A stretch of DNA of 64,000 nucleotides, taken from the NCBI RefSeq assembly GCF_014127105.1, contig NZ_CP059902.1:653001-717000 (forward strand), written 5' to 3'. The number at the start of each line of letters is the position of its first letter. Position 1 is the stretch's first letter. Below, one piece after another: positions 24,638-34,520 of this stretch. The translations under genes and the position numbers were made by a program. The notes beneath the pieces are model-generated. The model did no database searches. It was not told where the DNA came from and was given only the letters and a program-made list of their open reading frames with translations. The DNA comes from Devosia sp. MC521. Its GTDB lineage: Bacteria; Pseudomonadota; Alphaproteobacteria; Rhizobiales; Devosiaceae.

Positions 24638-25816
24638 CTAGGCTGCTGAGGCCACGGCCTGTTTGTCGCTTTTATCCTCCAACGATCCGGCCGTGAGCCA
24701 GCCAAGGGCAAGCGGGATCAGCAAGGCCGCAAATGCCATGCGTACGCCCAGATATTCAGCCAATAGCCCTGTGAGCATTGGGGCCACCAACATGACCACT
24801 TGGATGATGACACTCAGCGTCGCCACGTTTTGCGACGCAGGGGCATTGCCCAATCGCGCTGCAGCCGAAATGGATAGCGGGTAGATGACACAAATCCCCG
24901 CGCCCAAAATCGCAAAGCCCGCAAGCACCAATCCCGGGTGCGGCGCAAGACTGACCACTGTGAGCCCAATAATGGCGACGGTGAGCAAGGTGCGAGCGAC
25001 CGGAACTGGTCCAAACTTATCGATATATCGGTCAGCGATGAGCCGGCCCAAGGCCATCGTTCCAACCATGGCCGGGAGCGCGGCTGATTCAAAAATGGCA
25101 GCGATCTCGAAGGTGTCGCGCATCAAAATGGTCGACCATACCCGGGCAGACCCCTCGATCAGTTCTGCTCCAAGGCCGACAGCAACCAATGCCAACAGCA
25201 CTAAGCTCGGCATGGCAAACCGCTTTTTCTGTGCGGTCGGCGCATAGGCGCGCGGCGGCGCGGGTTCAGACTTTGCTTCGAGAACAAATATTGCAATCAG
25301 CGCTAAGGGAATAATGCTGCCCAAATGCACAAGGGCACTGATGTCCGCGCCCCGGATCACGCCACCCACGGCTGAGGCCCCGACATAGGCGATGCTCCAC
25401 GCACCGTGGCAGCTGTTCATGATGCGGCGGCCCATCTGCGCCTCAACACGGTCCGCTTCGACATTCATGGCCATTGCTGACATTGCCGAACCAAAGCCAT
25501 GCACCGCCATCAGGATAAAGAGCGGGATCACACCGGGGATCACCGCCATAGGCGGAATCGCGGCTAGGCACAGGAAGAACCCAAGCAGGGTCACAGCTTT
25601 GGTGCCGAAGCGCTCAATGGAGCGGCTGAGTATTGGAAAGGCCAGCATCGAGCCCAACGGCGCGCCCATCAAAACCAGCCCGAGTGCCGCGTCGCCCATG
25701 CCATTGGCCAGCTGTATGTCGGGGATGCGCGTATGGAGCGTGGCATTGCCAAGGGCATGTAGGGCGAAAACCGCCGTAATCTGGGCTCGTAGGCTTATCA
25801 TCGCGTCACTGTTCAA
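24638..25816 (-). CDS. Major facilitator superfamily transporter
   Basis: The product is 392 residues with about twelve membrane segments. RSIERFGTKAV and LIADRYIDKFG are the loop 2-3 and loop 8-9 repeats of MFS carriers. An alternative start is the Met at residue 6. It is divergent from the LacI regulator gene, with a 22-bp palindrome between them, so it is probably controlled by that regulator. It may be a sugar or metabolite exporter (YbjJ-like); the substrate is not evident. Confidence 0.85.
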   Translation of the reverse strand: MNSDAMISLRAQITAVFALHALGNATLHTRIPDIQLANGMGDAALGLVLMGAPLGSMLAFPILSRSIERFGTKAVTLLGFFLCLAAIPPMAVIPGVIPLFILMAVHGFGSAMSAMAMNVEADRVEAQMGRRIMNSCHGAWSIAYVGASAVGGVIRGADISALVHLGSIIPLALIAIFVLEAKSEPAPPRAYAPTAQKKRFAMPSLVLLALVAVGLGAELIEGSARVWSTILMRDTFEIAAIFESAALPAMVGTMALGRLIADRYIDKFGPVPVARTLLTVAIIGLTVVSLAPHPGLVLAGFAILGAGICVIYPLSISAAARLGNAPASQNVATLSVIIQVVMLVAPMLTGLLAEYLGVRMAFAALLIPLALGWLTAGSLEDKSDKQAVASAA

Positions 25817-25835
25817 ATAGCAGTCATTTGAAAAC

Positions 25836-25857
25836 TTACAGTAACCGGTTACTGTAA
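25836..25857. promoter_or_regulatory. 22-bp perfect palindrome, putative LacI-family operator
   Basis: The half-site TTACAGTAACC (25836-25846) is followed directly by its exact inverse at 25847-25857. The centre is CG, as is common for LacI-family sites. It lies between the divergent MFS and LacI genes, 20 nt from the MFS start codon and 36 nt from ATG 25894. Confidence 0.8.
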
Positions 25858-25893
25858 TTGCTTCAACTCGCTATCTCTGATGTTCTGGCGACC

Positions 25894-26946
25894 ATGGAAC
25901 TGCGCAAAAAAATCGGTATTCGAGACGTGGCAAAAGCCGCGGGTGTCTCTGTGGCAACGGTTTCCCGCGTCTTGGCCAAGGCCGATTACCCCGTCACGGA
26001 AGAAACCCGAAAACGGGTTACCGACGTCGCGACAGCCATGGGTTATGTTCCAAACCTTCTCGCCAAGACCTTTGCGACCTCGCGCACCGATACCATTGGC
26101 GTCGCCATGCCTGTGCTCAATGCCTATTACGCCAAAATGCTGGCGGGCATCGAAGGCGCGGCCACCGAGGCGGGCCTCTCCATTCTCCTGACCATTGTCG
26201 GAGCCAGCGATGAGCGGCGCGAGTCCGCGATCGATCAGTTCGTGGCGCGCCAGTTGGATGGCGTGATCATCTGCTCCGGTGCCAAGGACGGCCCCCTCCG
26301 TCGCGCCCCCGAACAAATGGGCGTGCCCGCCGTGATCATCGGCCAGCAACCCTCCGAGGGTTATGTCACCGTCACGGTCGACAATCGCCGCGCCAGCTAT
26401 GAGGCGACCGATCACCTCGTCTCGCGGGGCAATCGCACCATTGTTTTCCTCACCAGCAATAGCGATTGGCCAGACTTCCGCGACCGCCTTTATGGGTTTC
26501 AACAGCGCCTAGCTGAGGAAGACCGTGTCACAGGGCAGGTTATTGAGGGCGTCTATGATGAGGCCCAAGCCTATCGCGCTGTGACCAAGCTTGTGGCCGA
26601 GAAAACCACAGCAACGGCCATTCTCGCCGCCACCGATCGCCAAGCGCTGGGGGCTATGGCCGCTTTGGCCGACGCGGGCTTGCGCGTGCCCAGCGACATG
26701 GCGGTGGTTGGCTTTGACAATTACCACACCTCCGAATTCGTCCGCCCTTCCTTGACCTCCGTCGACATGCCTGCCGATGCTATGGGCGCAAAGGCGGTAG
26801 AACTTGTATGCATGGCAAAAACGTCGGGCGCTGAAAAAATGGCGAGTGTAGTGCTGGAGCCCCGGCTTTTTATCCGTCAATCCTCGGGCAGCTTTGATAA
26901 CGCAGCCCTGTTGGCGCAGTCTGTTAAAAGCCTCCCCTCGGCTTGA
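25894..26946 (+). CDS. LacI-family transcriptional regulator
   Basis: The product is 350 residues from ATG 25894; an in-frame TTG at 25858 abuts the palindrome and is less likely. The helix-turn-helix at about residues 6-30 ([19 protein letters not shown]) has the hinge region after it. A periplasmic-binding-like effector domain covers 60-335 ([32 protein letters not shown]). It probably represses itself and the MFS gene through the palindrome. The bioMNY genes follow 67 nt later on the same strand. Confidence 0.88.
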   Translation: MELRKKIGIRDVAKAAGVSVATVSRVLAKADYPVTEETRKRVTDVATAMGYVPNLLAKTFATSRTDTIGVAMPVLNAYYAKMLAGIEGAATEAGLSILLTIVGASDERRESAIDQFVARQLDGVIICSGAKDGPLRRAPEQMGVPAVIIGQQPSEGYVTVTVDNRRASYEATDHLVSRGNRTIVFLTSNSDWPDFRDRLYGFQQRLAEEDRVTGQVIEGVYDEAQAYRAVTKLVAEKTTATAILAATDRQALGAMAALADAGLRVPSDMAVVGFDNYHTSEFVRPSLTSVDMPADAMGAKAVELVCMAKTSGAEKMASVVLEPRLFIRQSSGSFDNAALLAQSVKSLPSA

Positions 26947-27013
26947 TTACTGCACACCATCCCGCCTATTCCTATGGCCGCGCACTGAAGGCGCGGTTAG
27001 TCGAGGAACGAGA

Positions 27014-27688
27014 TTGATCGAATTGCGCTCGGTCTCACACCGCTTTGGCGACGTCGCCGTGCTGTCGGATGTGAACCTTACTCTATCGGAAAAGCGCATC
27101 GCCATCGTTGGCAGCAACGGGTCGGGCAAAAGCACCTTCTCGCGTCTGCTCAATGGCCTCGTTATCCCCACTGGCGGCACTGTCTCACTCGATGGTCTAT
27201 CGACGGCCAAAGACAGCAAAGCCATTCGCCGCCGCGTCGGCTTCGTCTTCCAAAATCCCGACAATCAGATTGTCTTCCCCATGGTGGAGGAAGATCTCGC
27301 CTTCGGCTTGAAAAACCTCAAGCTGCCCAAGAATGAGGTCACAGCGCGCGTCGATGCTGCGCTCGATCGATACGGCTTGGGCGAACTGCGCAATCGCTCA
27401 GCGCATTTGCTCAGTGGCGGACAAAAGCAAATGCTGGCCATTGCCTCCGTGCTGATCATGGAGCCCGAGATCATCGTCTTTGACGAGCCGACAACCGCGC
27501 TCGATCTGCGCAACAAACGCCTCATCTCGCGTTTCATCGCCGAGCTGCCCCAGCAAACCATCGTCGTCTCGCATGACCTCGATCTCCTCGCCGATTTTGA
27601 TCGCATGATCGCCTTTGAAGCGGGCAGGGTGGTACTTGACGGTCCCCCGCGTGAGATCATCCCGCGCTATGAGGAGATGATGGCGTGA
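27014..27688 (+). CDS. bioM: Biotin ECF transporter ATPase BioM
   Basis: The product is 224 residues from TTG 27014, which follows GAGGAACGAGA; longer frames run back into the regulator gene. It has Walker [11 protein letters not shown]-loop [12 protein letters not shown] (the FQNPDNQ form is usual for ECF ATPases), signature [13 protein letters not shown] and Walker [13 protein letters not shown]. It overlaps bioN by 4 bp. It supplies energy to the BioY substrate-binding component through BioN. Confidence 0.88.
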   Translation: MIELRSVSHRFGDVAVLSDVNLTLSEKRIAIVGSNGSGKSTFSRLLNGLVIPTGGTVSLDGLSTAKDSKAIRRRVGFVFQNPDNQIVFPMVEEDLAFGLKNLKLPKNEVTARVDAALDRYGLGELRNRSAHLLSGGQKQMLAIASVLIMEPEIIVFDEPTTALDLRNKRLISRFIAELPQQTIVVSHDLDLLADFDRMIAFEAGRVVLDGPPREIIPRYEEMMA

Positions 27689-28341
27689 GCGTTGGCGTCT
27701 ACGTCCATCAGCAATCCCCACTTCATGCGCTCCCGCCCGGCGTAAAGCTCCTCGCGCTGGCCCTTGTCAGCACCGCTTTGGTGCTCACGCCCAACATCTG
27801 GCTACAGCTCGCGGCTGTGGTCACAGCGCTGCTTCTGTTCCGCCTCGCCAAGCTTGATTTGAACCTGGCGTGGCAGCAAATCCGTCCTGTCCTGCCGATC
27901 ATTCTTATACTGCTCGCCGTCCAATGGTTCACCGTCGAGCCGGTGTCGGCGCTCTCGGTCGCCTTGCGCTTGTCGGCGCTTGTTTTGCTCGCCGCTTTGG
28001 TGTCCATCACCACCAAGGTCAGCGCCATGATCGAGGCCATCAGCTGGGCCGTGCGCCCGCTCGCCTATCTGGGCATTAGCCCCACCAAAATTGGCCTCAC
28101 CATTTCGCTGGCCCTGCGATTCATTCCCCTGATTGCCGAACAACTCGAAGAGGTGCGCGAAGCCCAACGCGCCCGTGGCCTAGAGCGCAATGTGCTTGCA
28201 CTTGTGGTGCCGCTTCTGGTTCGGACCCTAAAAATGGCAACCGAGATCGGTGACGCCATTGAAGCCCGGTCATTTGATCCGGACGATGCCAAGAGCCCGA
28301 AAGATCTGTTTTCGCGCCTGCGGCCCCCTCCCAAGCCATAG
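27685..28341 (+). CDS. bioN: Biotin ECF transporter T component BioN
   Basis: The product is 218 residues from GTG 27685, with about five membrane helices. The EcfT coupling motifs appear as [10 protein letters not shown] and AIEARSF, the two Ala-Arg-Gly/Ser segments that contact the ATPase. It lies between bioM and bioY. Confidence 0.88.
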   Translation: MSVGVYVHQQSPLHALPPGVKLLALALVSTALVLTPNIWLQLAAVVTALLLFRLAKLDLNLAWQQIRPVLPIILILLAVQWFTVEPVSALSVALRLSALVLLAALVSITTKVSAMIEAISWAVRPLAYLGISPTKIGLTISLALRFIPLIAEQLEEVREAQRARGLERNVLALVVPLLVRTLKMATEIGDAIEARSFDPDDAKSPKDLFSRLRPPPKP

Positions 28342-28348
28342 GAAGACC

Positions 28349-28891
28349 ATGAACACTCGAGATCTCGCCTATATTGCCCTCTTTGCCGCAATCGTTGCTG
28401 CCCTTGGCATCATTCCGCCCATTGCTTTGCCCATCGGCGTGCCGATCACGGCGCAGGCCATGGGTGCGATGCTGGCGGGCTCTATTCTGGGCGCCAAGCG
28501 GGGCGCGCTGTCGCTGGTGCTGTTCACAGTTCTGGTCTGTATCGGCCTGCCACTGCTTTCGGGCGGTCGCGGTGGCTTGGGCGTCTTGGCCAGCCCAACG
28601 GGTGGGTTCTTCCTCAGCTGGATCCCGGTCGCCTTCCTCATTGGCTTCCTCACCGAACGCGCTTGGGGCAAGCTCAATTTCCTCAACTTATTCGTGTTCT
28701 GCGTGCTCGGCGGCGTTGTCCTTAGCTATGCCATTGGCACCCCGTGGATGGCCGCAGTGGCTGGCATTGGCCTCGATAAGGCGCTGATGGCGATGGCAAT
28801 TTACGTGCCCGGCGATTTGCTCAAAGCCGGTGTTGCCGCCGCCGTTGCGCTCACCGCCAAGCAGTCCTACCCGCTTATTACCGCTCGCTAA
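28349..28891 (+). CDS. bioY: Biotin transporter substrate-binding component BioY
   Basis: The product is 180 residues from ATG 28349 with GGAAG upstream. It has six membrane helices. GVPITAQAMGAMLAGSILG and the downstream GGRGGLGVLASPTGG are signature BioY segments. It binds biotin in the membrane. No biotin-synthesis gene is in the window, so the cell may rely on uptake here. Confidence 0.9.
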   Translation: MNTRDLAYIALFAAIVAALGIIPPIALPIGVPITAQAMGAMLAGSILGAKRGALSLVLFTVLVCIGLPLLSGGRGGLGVLASPTGGFFLSWIPVAFLIGFLTERAWGKLNFLNLFVFCVLGGVVLSYAIGTPWMAAVAGIGLDKALMAMAIYVPGDLLKAGVAAAVALTAKQSYPLITAR

Positions 28892-29011
28892 TCTTGTCCT
28901 CGGTGACGACTACGGGCTAAACCCCGTTCAAAGACAAAGGCTTTGCCAGAGCGATCCGGCAAAGCCACCTGCGCTCTGGCGCATATTCTGAAAGACACTC
29001 CCTTGACCACC

Positions 29012-29488
29012 ATGACCGATCCCCACGCCATTTTCGCCGCTGCCATGGCGGAGCCTGAAAACCAGCCGGAAGTGGCCTATGCTGCGCTCCATGCGCTTGC
29101 CAACACTTTGGTCGGCACCACCATCTTCACCATTCTGGCCTTGGACCACGAAGAAGGGCTGATGTACCGCGCCTATTCCGACACGCAGGACCTCTATCCA
29201 GCGCCAGGTGTCGATGAGATCGGCGATAGCATCTGGGAGCAGACTCTGATCGAAAAGCGCGAAGCGCTGGTGCTCAATTCTGCTGACGAAGTGGCGTCTT
29301 TGCTCCCTGAGCACGAGGCCCTGTTCGCGCGCGGCGCCAAGTCCATGCTGAACCTGCCGATCGTTGTCGCTGGCACCACTATCGGCACGCTCAACATGCT
29401 CAACGTCGAAGGCCACTTCACGCCAGACGTGGTGGCCAAGGCCTATGCGCTCAGCGCCGCAGCAGCCGTCGTCCTCGTGCTCTCCTAA
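29012..29488 (+). CDS. GAF-domain protein
   Basis: The product is 158 residues from ATG 29012 (MTDPHAIFAAAMAEPEN); an upstream in-frame start at 28943 adds residues with no ribosome site. One GAF domain fills almost the whole protein (VGTTIFTILALDHEEGLMYR, SMLNLPIVVAGTTIGTLNML). There is no output domain. It may bind a small ligand as an enzyme or sensor. The role is unknown. A bidirectional terminator follows. Confidence 0.7.
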   Translation: MTDPHAIFAAAMAEPENQPEVAYAALHALANTLVGTTIFTILALDHEEGLMYRAYSDTQDLYPAPGVDEIGDSIWEQTLIEKREALVLNSADEVASLLPEHEALFARGAKSMLNLPIVVAGTTIGTLNMLNVEGHFTPDVVAKAYALSAAAAVVLVLS

Positions 29489-29507
29489 GAGCGTTTCGAG
29501 ATCAAAT

Positions 29508-29541
29508 AAAAAGGGCGGGTGTCGCAACACCCGCCCTTTTT
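29508..29541. terminator. Bidirectional terminator between GAF gene and ugp operon
   Basis: GGGCGGGTGT (29513-29522) pairs perfectly with ACACCCGCCC (29527-29536), with an A run before and a T run after, so it can end both the plus-strand GAF gene and the minus-strand phosphodiesterase gene. Confidence 0.9.
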
Positions 29542-29543
29542 GT

Positions 29544-30290
29544 TTACTTGAGATAGATCCCAGGATCGTCGGTGATCACCCCGGTAAGGCCCGCGCGCCA
29601 GAAACTGGCAAGCTCCACCGTGTCATTGCTCGTCCAGGCACGAACCTTGATGCCCTTGGCCGAGGTCTGTTCCAAGAGCCCAATGCTGAGCCCCTTGAAA
29701 TGGGCATGAATGGTGGTCGCCGGAATAGCGGCGAGCAGCGCTTCCCAATCATCCGGAATGCGGCCCCAGAGCATGGCCAGTTCCAGTTCTGGCATCAGCT
29801 TATGCATGCCCTTGAGGCAATCAGGATCAAAGCTCGAGATCATGATCTGCATGTGTGCCGGACGCTTAGCGAGCGCTGCGGCAACAGCGGAGGTGAGCTG
29901 CTGCACCGATTGGTGATGCGGGTGCTGCTTGATCTCGACATTGATGTTGAGACCAAACTCACCCAGCGCCACGATCACCTCATCCAGCGTCGGGATCTTT
30001 TCGCCCGCGAACTCGGCCCCAAACCAGCTGCCACCACCGAGGGTTTGGATGTCTGCAGTGCTCAGGGCACCGAGATTTCCGGTGCCATTGGTCGTGCGAT
30101 CGACAGTATCGTCGTGGATGACGATCAGCGTGCCGTCGGCATTGAGGGCGACGTCGAGTTCAACCCACTTCGCCCCATCTTCTGCGGCACGGCGAAAGGC
30201 CGCGATGGTGTTTTCCGGCGCGAGCGCCGAGGAGCCGCGGTGGGCCTGAACTTCTTCGCGAATGGGGCCGGTTGGAAGCGTATTGGTCAT
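29544..30290 (-). CDS. ugpQ: Glycerophosphodiester phosphodiesterase
   Basis: The product is 248 residues, with no signal peptide, so it is cytosolic like UgpQ. GDPD motifs are VQAHRGSSALAPENT (His-Arg, Glu), VELDVALNADGTLIVIHDD (Glu, Asp, His) and VEIKQ. It hydrolyses glycerophosphodiesters to glycerol-3-phosphate and an alcohol. Its start overlaps the ugpC stop (TAATG), matching the order of ugp operons. Confidence 0.88.
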   Translation of the reverse strand: MTNTLPTGPIREEVQAHRGSSALAPENTIAAFRRAAEDGAKWVELDVALNADGTLIVIHDDTVDRTTNGTGNLGALSTADIQTLGGGSWFGAEFAGEKIPTLDEVIVALGEFGLNINVEIKQHPHHQSVQQLTSAVAAALAKRPAHMQIMISSFDPDCLKGMHKLMPELELAMLWGRIPDDWEALLAAIPATTIHAHFKGLSIGLLEQTSAKGIKVRAWTSNDTVELASFWRAGLTGVITDDPGIYLK

Positions 30291-31387
30291 TAGGCAATCT
30301 CAACTTGAGCAGAATGGGACGACTGCGTCTGCGTGGCTGGTGCGTCGTCCGTACGGCGACCTGTGGCAGAGCTATAGGGGTGAATATCGGCGGTGCGGGC
30401 GAACACGGTCATGCTCGTACCCTCGGCGATAGCCGGACGGCCTGCAATTGTGAGAATGATCGATTGCTCAGAGTGCTTGAGTTTGAGGTGCAAATGGCTT
30501 TCGCCGCCAATCGGCTCCATCAGCTCAGCGACCACGTCAAAACTCAAATGCGCCTCAGTCGGGCGTTCGAGCGTGAAGACATCGGGGCGAATGCCCAAAA
30601 TGTCCGTCCCCTCAGGGAAGGCACGCAGCGCCGAGAACGAGTTCAGCGCGCTCGTCGAGATCAAATTCATCGGCGGAGAGCCGATAAAGCTGGCAACAAA
30701 CAGCGAGGCAGGGCGGTCGTAGATCGCAGTCGGCGTGCCCACCTGTTCGATCCGGCCACCGTTCATCACTACGAGCTGGTCTGCGAGGGTCATCGCTTCG
30801 AGCTGATCGTGGGTGACATAGACGCTGGTGGTTTTGAGCGAACGCTGCAGACGACGGATTTCGATGCGCATTTGACCGCGCAGCTTGGCGTCAAGGTTCG
30901 ACAGTGGTTCGTCAAACAGAAACGCCTTAGGCTGACGCACGATGGCGCGGCCCATTGCGACGCGCTGGCGCTGACCGCCCGAAAGCTGACGCGGCTTGCG
31001 ATCGAGGAACGGCGTGATTTCCAGAATTCGCGCTGCCTCGGCCACGCGACGGTCGATTTCGTCACGCGGGGTTTTGCGGTTCTTGAGGCCGTATTCGAGG
31101 TTCTGACGCACACTCATATGAGGGTAGAGCGCGTAATTCTGGAACACCATAGCGATGTCGCGCTCGGCGGGCTCTTTCTGGTTCACCACCTGATTATCAA
31201 TCGAGATGGAGCCTGAGGTGATGCCTTCAAGACCTGCGATCATGCGCAAGAGAGTGGACTTTCCGCACCCTGATGGGCCGACGAGAACAACCATCTCGCC
31301 GTCTTTGATCGAGAGATCGACGCCGTGGATTGCGGCGACATTGCCCGGATAGACCTTACGAACTTCTTTGAGCTCAATACCAGCCAT
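30290..31387 (-). CDS. ugpC: Glycerol-3-phosphate ABC transporter ATP-binding protein UgpC
   Basis: The product is 365 residues. It has Walker [11 protein letters not shown]-loop [11 protein letters not shown], signature [14 protein letters not shown], Walker [13 protein letters not shown] and THDQLEA, with a TOBE domain after about residue 240. The MalK/UgpC family does not itself fix the substrate; the neighbouring ugp genes do. It lies 5 nt after ugpE. Confidence 0.88.
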   Translation of the reverse strand: MAGIELKEVRKVYPGNVAAIHGVDLSIKDGEMVVLVGPSGCGKSTLLRMIAGLEGITSGSISIDNQVVNQKEPAERDIAMVFQNYALYPHMSVRQNLEYGLKNRKTPRDEIDRRVAEAARILEITPFLDRKPRQLSGGQRQRVAMGRAIVRQPKAFLFDEPLSNLDAKLRGQMRIEIRRLQRSLKTTSVYVTHDQLEAMTLADQLVVMNGGRIEQVGTPTAIYDRPASLFVASFIGSPPMNLISTSALNSFSALRAFPEGTDILGIRPDVFTLERPTEAHLSFDVVAELMEPIGGESHLHLKLKHSEQSIILTIAGRPAIAEGTSMTVFARTADIHPYSSATGRRTDDAPATQTQSSHSAQVEIA

Positions 31388-31392
31388 TTCGA

Positions 31393-32232
31393 TTATTTCT
31401 CCGTGTCCACGAGGCCCTTAACGAACAGGCGCTGCATGAAGATAACAATGAGGACGGGGGGAAGCATGGCCAGCACGGCCGCGGTGATGATGAGGTTCCA
31501 CTGTGGGTCGACTTCCTGCGCCCCAGCCATTTGTTTAACGCCCATCATCAGGGTGAAATGCTCTTCGCGTGTGGTGACGAGCAGGGGCCAGAGATACTGC
31601 ACCCAGCCGTAGATGAAGAGGATGATGCAGAGCGCCGCGATATTGGTGCGCGAGAGCGGCAGCAGAATATCGATGAAGAACTTGATCGGCCCTGCGCCAT
31701 CGACGCGTGCAGCTTCCATCAATTCGTCCGGCACCGTCATGAAGAACTGACGGAACAGGAAGGTCGCGGTTGCCGACGCGATCAGGGGAATGGTCAGGCC
31801 AGCGTAGCTGTTGAGCAAGCCAAGGTTTGCCACCACTTCATAGGTCGGAATGATGCGCACTTCGACCGGCAACATCAGCGTGACGAAGATCAGCCAGAAG
31901 GCCAGAACGCGGAAGGGGAACTTGAAGTAGACGATGGCATAGGCGGAGATGATCGAGATCACCACCTTGCCCACCATGATGATGAAAGCCATCATCGTGG
32001 AGTTCCAGACCATGGTCCAGAATGGCGGCAGGCCCGGCGGATCATAGGTCCAGACAGTGACCAGATTATCCCACAAATGCCCGCCCGGCAGCAAAGGCGC
32101 TGCCATGTTCAGCGTGGCCTCGTCGTGGGTCGACGCGATGAGCGCGACATAGACAGGAAAGGCGATGATCAGCACCCCCAGCACCAAAACGAGGTGCGTG
32201 AGGATGGTGAGAAATGGACGGTTTTCGACCAT
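31393..32232 (-). CDS. ugpE: Glycerol-3-phosphate ABC transporter permease UgpE
   Basis: The product is 279 residues with six membrane helices and the EAA loop [20 protein letters not shown]. It pairs with UgpA. The start lies 9 nt after the ugpA stop. Confidence 0.88.
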   Translation of the reverse strand: MVENRPFLTILTHLVLVLGVLIIAFPVYVALIASTHDEATLNMAAPLLPGGHLWDNLVTVWTYDPPGLPPFWTMVWNSTMMAFIIMVGKVVISIISAYAIVYFKFPFRVLAFWLIFVTLMLPVEVRIIPTYEVVANLGLLNSYAGLTIPLIASATATFLFRQFFMTVPDELMEAARVDGAGPIKFFIDILLPLSRTNIAALCIILFIYGWVQYLWPLLVTTREEHFTLMMGVKQMAGAQEVDPQWNLIITAAVLAMLPPVLIVIFMQRLFVKGLVDTEK

Positions 32233-32241
32233 GAGTGGGCC

Positions 32242-33126
32242 TTAGTACTGCACGCGGCGTTCCACGTAGCGGAACTGCACGAAGGTGAGGACAATAACGA
32301 AGAGCATCAGGACCACGGACTGCGCAGAAGAGGAGCCCAGGTTGAGACCGATGAAGCCGTCGGCGTATACTTTGTAGACCAGCGTGTTGGTGGCCTGGTT
32401 TGGCCCGCCTTCAGTGGTCGACGCGATGATCGCGAAAGTGTCGAACATCACGTAGTTGATGTTGACGATGAAGAGGAAGAACGTGGTCGGCGAGAGCAGC
32501 GGGAAGATAATGGTCCAGAACCGCTTCCATGGGCTCGCACCATCAATCGCCGCAGCTTCGGTAAGCGCGTGTGGAACCGACTGCATGCCAGCCACGAAGA
32601 ACAGGAAATTGTAGGAAATCTGCTTCCAGCTGGCAGCGATGATCACCAAGGTCATGGCGTGATCGCCATTGAGTGCAGAATCCCAATCAATCCCCACATA
32701 GCGCATGAAATAGGGAAGAATGCCGGTGGCGTTGTTGAACAGGAACCACCACAGAATGCCCGCAACCACGGGGGCCACAGCATAGGGCCAGACCAGCAGC
32801 GTGGTGTAGGTCTGTGCCGAACGGATAACGCGGCTGACGGCAACGGCCAGGATCAGCGCAAAGCCCATCGAAATGGCTGTAACCGATGCTGCAAACAGCG
32901 CCGTGCGGCCGATAGAGGCCAGATAGAGCGGGTCGCTAAAGAGGCGCGCATAATGCGCTAAACCGACGAACTTGGTCGAAAGCCCAAATGGGTCAGCGCG
33001 TTCGAAAGAAGATTTGACGGCCTGTGCCGCCGGCCAGATGAAGAACACTAGCGTGATGATCAACTGTGGGGCGACCAGTAAGAATGGCAGGCCCTTATTC
33101 GGGAATGTCGTACGTTTTGTTTCCAT
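32242..33126 (-). CDS. ugpA: Glycerol-3-phosphate ABC transporter permease UgpA
   Basis: The product is 294 residues from ATG 33126; a TTG at 33144 would add six residues. It has six membrane helices and the EAA loop ALTEAAAIDGASPWKRFWTI. A GC-rich hairpin separates it from ugpB, so permeases may be made in smaller amounts than the binding protein. Confidence 0.88.
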   Translation of the reverse strand: METKRTTFPNKGLPFLLVAPQLIITLVFFIWPAAQAVKSSFERADPFGLSTKFVGLAHYARLFSDPLYLASIGRTALFAASVTAISMGFALILAVAVSRVIRSAQTYTTLLVWPYAVAPVVAGILWWFLFNNATGILPYFMRYVGIDWDSALNGDHAMTLVIIAASWKQISYNFLFFVAGMQSVPHALTEAAAIDGASPWKRFWTIIFPLLSPTTFFLFIVNINYVMFDTFAIIASTTEGGPNQATNTLVYKVYADGFIGLNLGSSSAQSVVLMLFVIVLTFVQFRYVERRVQY

Positions 33127-33145
33127 CGTCCGCCGTATCCGCAAA

Positions 33146-33176
33146 ACAAAGAAAGGGCCGGTTTTCGCCGGCCCTT
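33146..33176 (-). terminator. Attenuator-like hairpin between ugpB and ugpA
   Basis: AAGGGCCGG (33153-33161) pairs with CCGGCCCTT (33168-33176). On the minus strand the stem is followed by TTCTTTG. It probably causes partial termination or mRNA end protection after ugpB. Confidence 0.7.
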
Positions 33177-33191
33177 CCGGATTAAGACTGC

Positions 33192-34520
33192 TTACTGATT
33201 GGCAGATTCAAATTCGCGAAGGATGTCGTTGCCGCGGGCAACGGCGCTATCAAGCGCTTCCTTGGCAGACTTCGAACCATTGAGAACGGCCTGGAACTCT
33301 TCGTCGATCACGGTACGGATCTGCGGCATGTTGCCGAAGCGAACGCCCTTCGAGTTTTCAGTCGGTGGGTTGAGGTTGATCTGCTGGATAGCGATGTCCG
33401 AACCTGGGTTTGCGTCGTAATAGCCCTGGCTCTTGGTCAGCTCATAAGCGGCCTGAGTGACAGGCAGGTAACCCGTTTCCTGGTGGAACTTGGCCTGAAC
33501 TTCAGCCGAAGAGAGGTAGTTCAGGAACTGCGCTACGCCCTTGTATTCAGCGTCTTCGTGACCAGCTAGGGTCCACAGAGTTGCGCCACCAATGATGGAG
33601 TTCTGCGGTGCGCCGTCGACGTCGTCAAAGTATGGCAGCATGCCGAAGCCAACTTCAAAGTCCTTGGCATTGGCGAGAACGCCAGCGCGGGAGGCCGAGG
33701 AACCCATGAAGATCGCACATTCGCCAGCGTAGAAGCGTGGCGCATTGTCCGAACCGCCGCTGGTACCACCGTACTGGTAGATGCCGGTCTTCTGCCATTC
33801 AGCCAGCTTTTCCCAGAGGCGAACGGAGAGGTCGTGGTTAAAGGTCAGTTCGGTGCCGAGACCACCAAAGCCGTTTTCCAGCGAGCCGTATGGCACGTTG
33901 TGCAGCGACGAGAGGTTTTCGGTGCCGATCCAGGTGGCCGAATAGCTGATGGCCGTACCGCACGTGGCAGCGCCCGATTCAACGATCTTCTTGCCGAAGT
34001 TTTCGATATCGGCCCAGGTCTTTGGCGCGACGTTTGGATCAAGCCCTGCCTTCTCGAAAGCGGTCTTGTTGTAATAGAGAATTGGGGTGGAGGAGTTGAA
34101 CGGCATCGAAAGCATATTGCCTTCGGTGTCGGTGTAATAGCCGGTCACGACTGGCAAGAATGCCGATGGATCGAAGTTCGAGCCATGTGCTGCCATCAGT
34201 TCGTAAACGGGCAGAACAGCGCCCTTGGCAGCCATCATGGTGCCAGTGCCAACTTCGTAAACCTGCACCAGATGCGGCTGCTCGCCAGCGCGGAAGGCGG
34301 CGATGGTGCTGATCATGGATTCTTCGTATTCGCCACGATAGGACGGAACGACCTTAAATTCGCTCTGGCTGGCGTTGAAGTCTGCAGCAAGCGCTTCCAC
34401 GCGTTCGCCCAGTTCGCCACCCATGGAGTGCCACCAGTTGAGTTCGGTCTGCGCAAAGGCAACCGAGGTGCTCAGGGCAAGGGTGATAGCGGCAAGTGCC
34501 GCGCGGTTCATCGTCTTCAT
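33192..34520 (-). CDS. ugpB: Glycerol-3-phosphate ABC transporter substrate-binding protein UgpB
   Basis: The product is 442 residues with a signal peptide cleaved after VAFA near residue 23. The mature protein starts QTELNWWHSMGGELG, and the SYRGEYEESM and LVQVYEVGTGTMM segments are characteristic of UgpB. It binds sn-glycerol-3-phosphate or glycerophosphocholine in the periplasm. It is first in the operon; a Pho box lies about 180 nt upstream. Confidence 0.9.
   Translation of the reverse strand: MKTMNRAALAAITLALSTSVAFAQTELNWWHSMGGELGERVEALAADFNASQSEFKVVPSYRGEYEESMISTIAAFRAGEQPHLVQVYEVGTGTMMAAKGAVLPVYELMAAHGSNFDPSAFLPVVTGYYTDTEGNMLSMPFNSSTPILYYNKTAFEKAGLDPNVAPKTWADIENFGKKIVESGAATCGTAISYSATWIGTENLSSLHNVPYGSLENGFGGLGTELTFNHDLSVRLWEKLAEWQKTGIYQYGGTSGGSDNAPRFYAGECAIFMGSSASRAGVLANAKDFEVGFGMLPYFDDVDGAPQNSIIGGATLWTLAGHEDAEYKGVAQFLNYLSSAEVQAKFHQETGYLPVTQAAYELTKSQGYYDANPGSDIAIQQINLNPPTENSKGVRFGNMPQIRTVIDEEFQAVLNGSKSAKEALDSAVARGNDILREFESANQ

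Noticed and set aside
31531-32961. 476-residue plus-strand open frame
   Set aside because: It is antisense to ugpE and ugpA; its composition is rich in His, Asp and Arg and unlike a protein.
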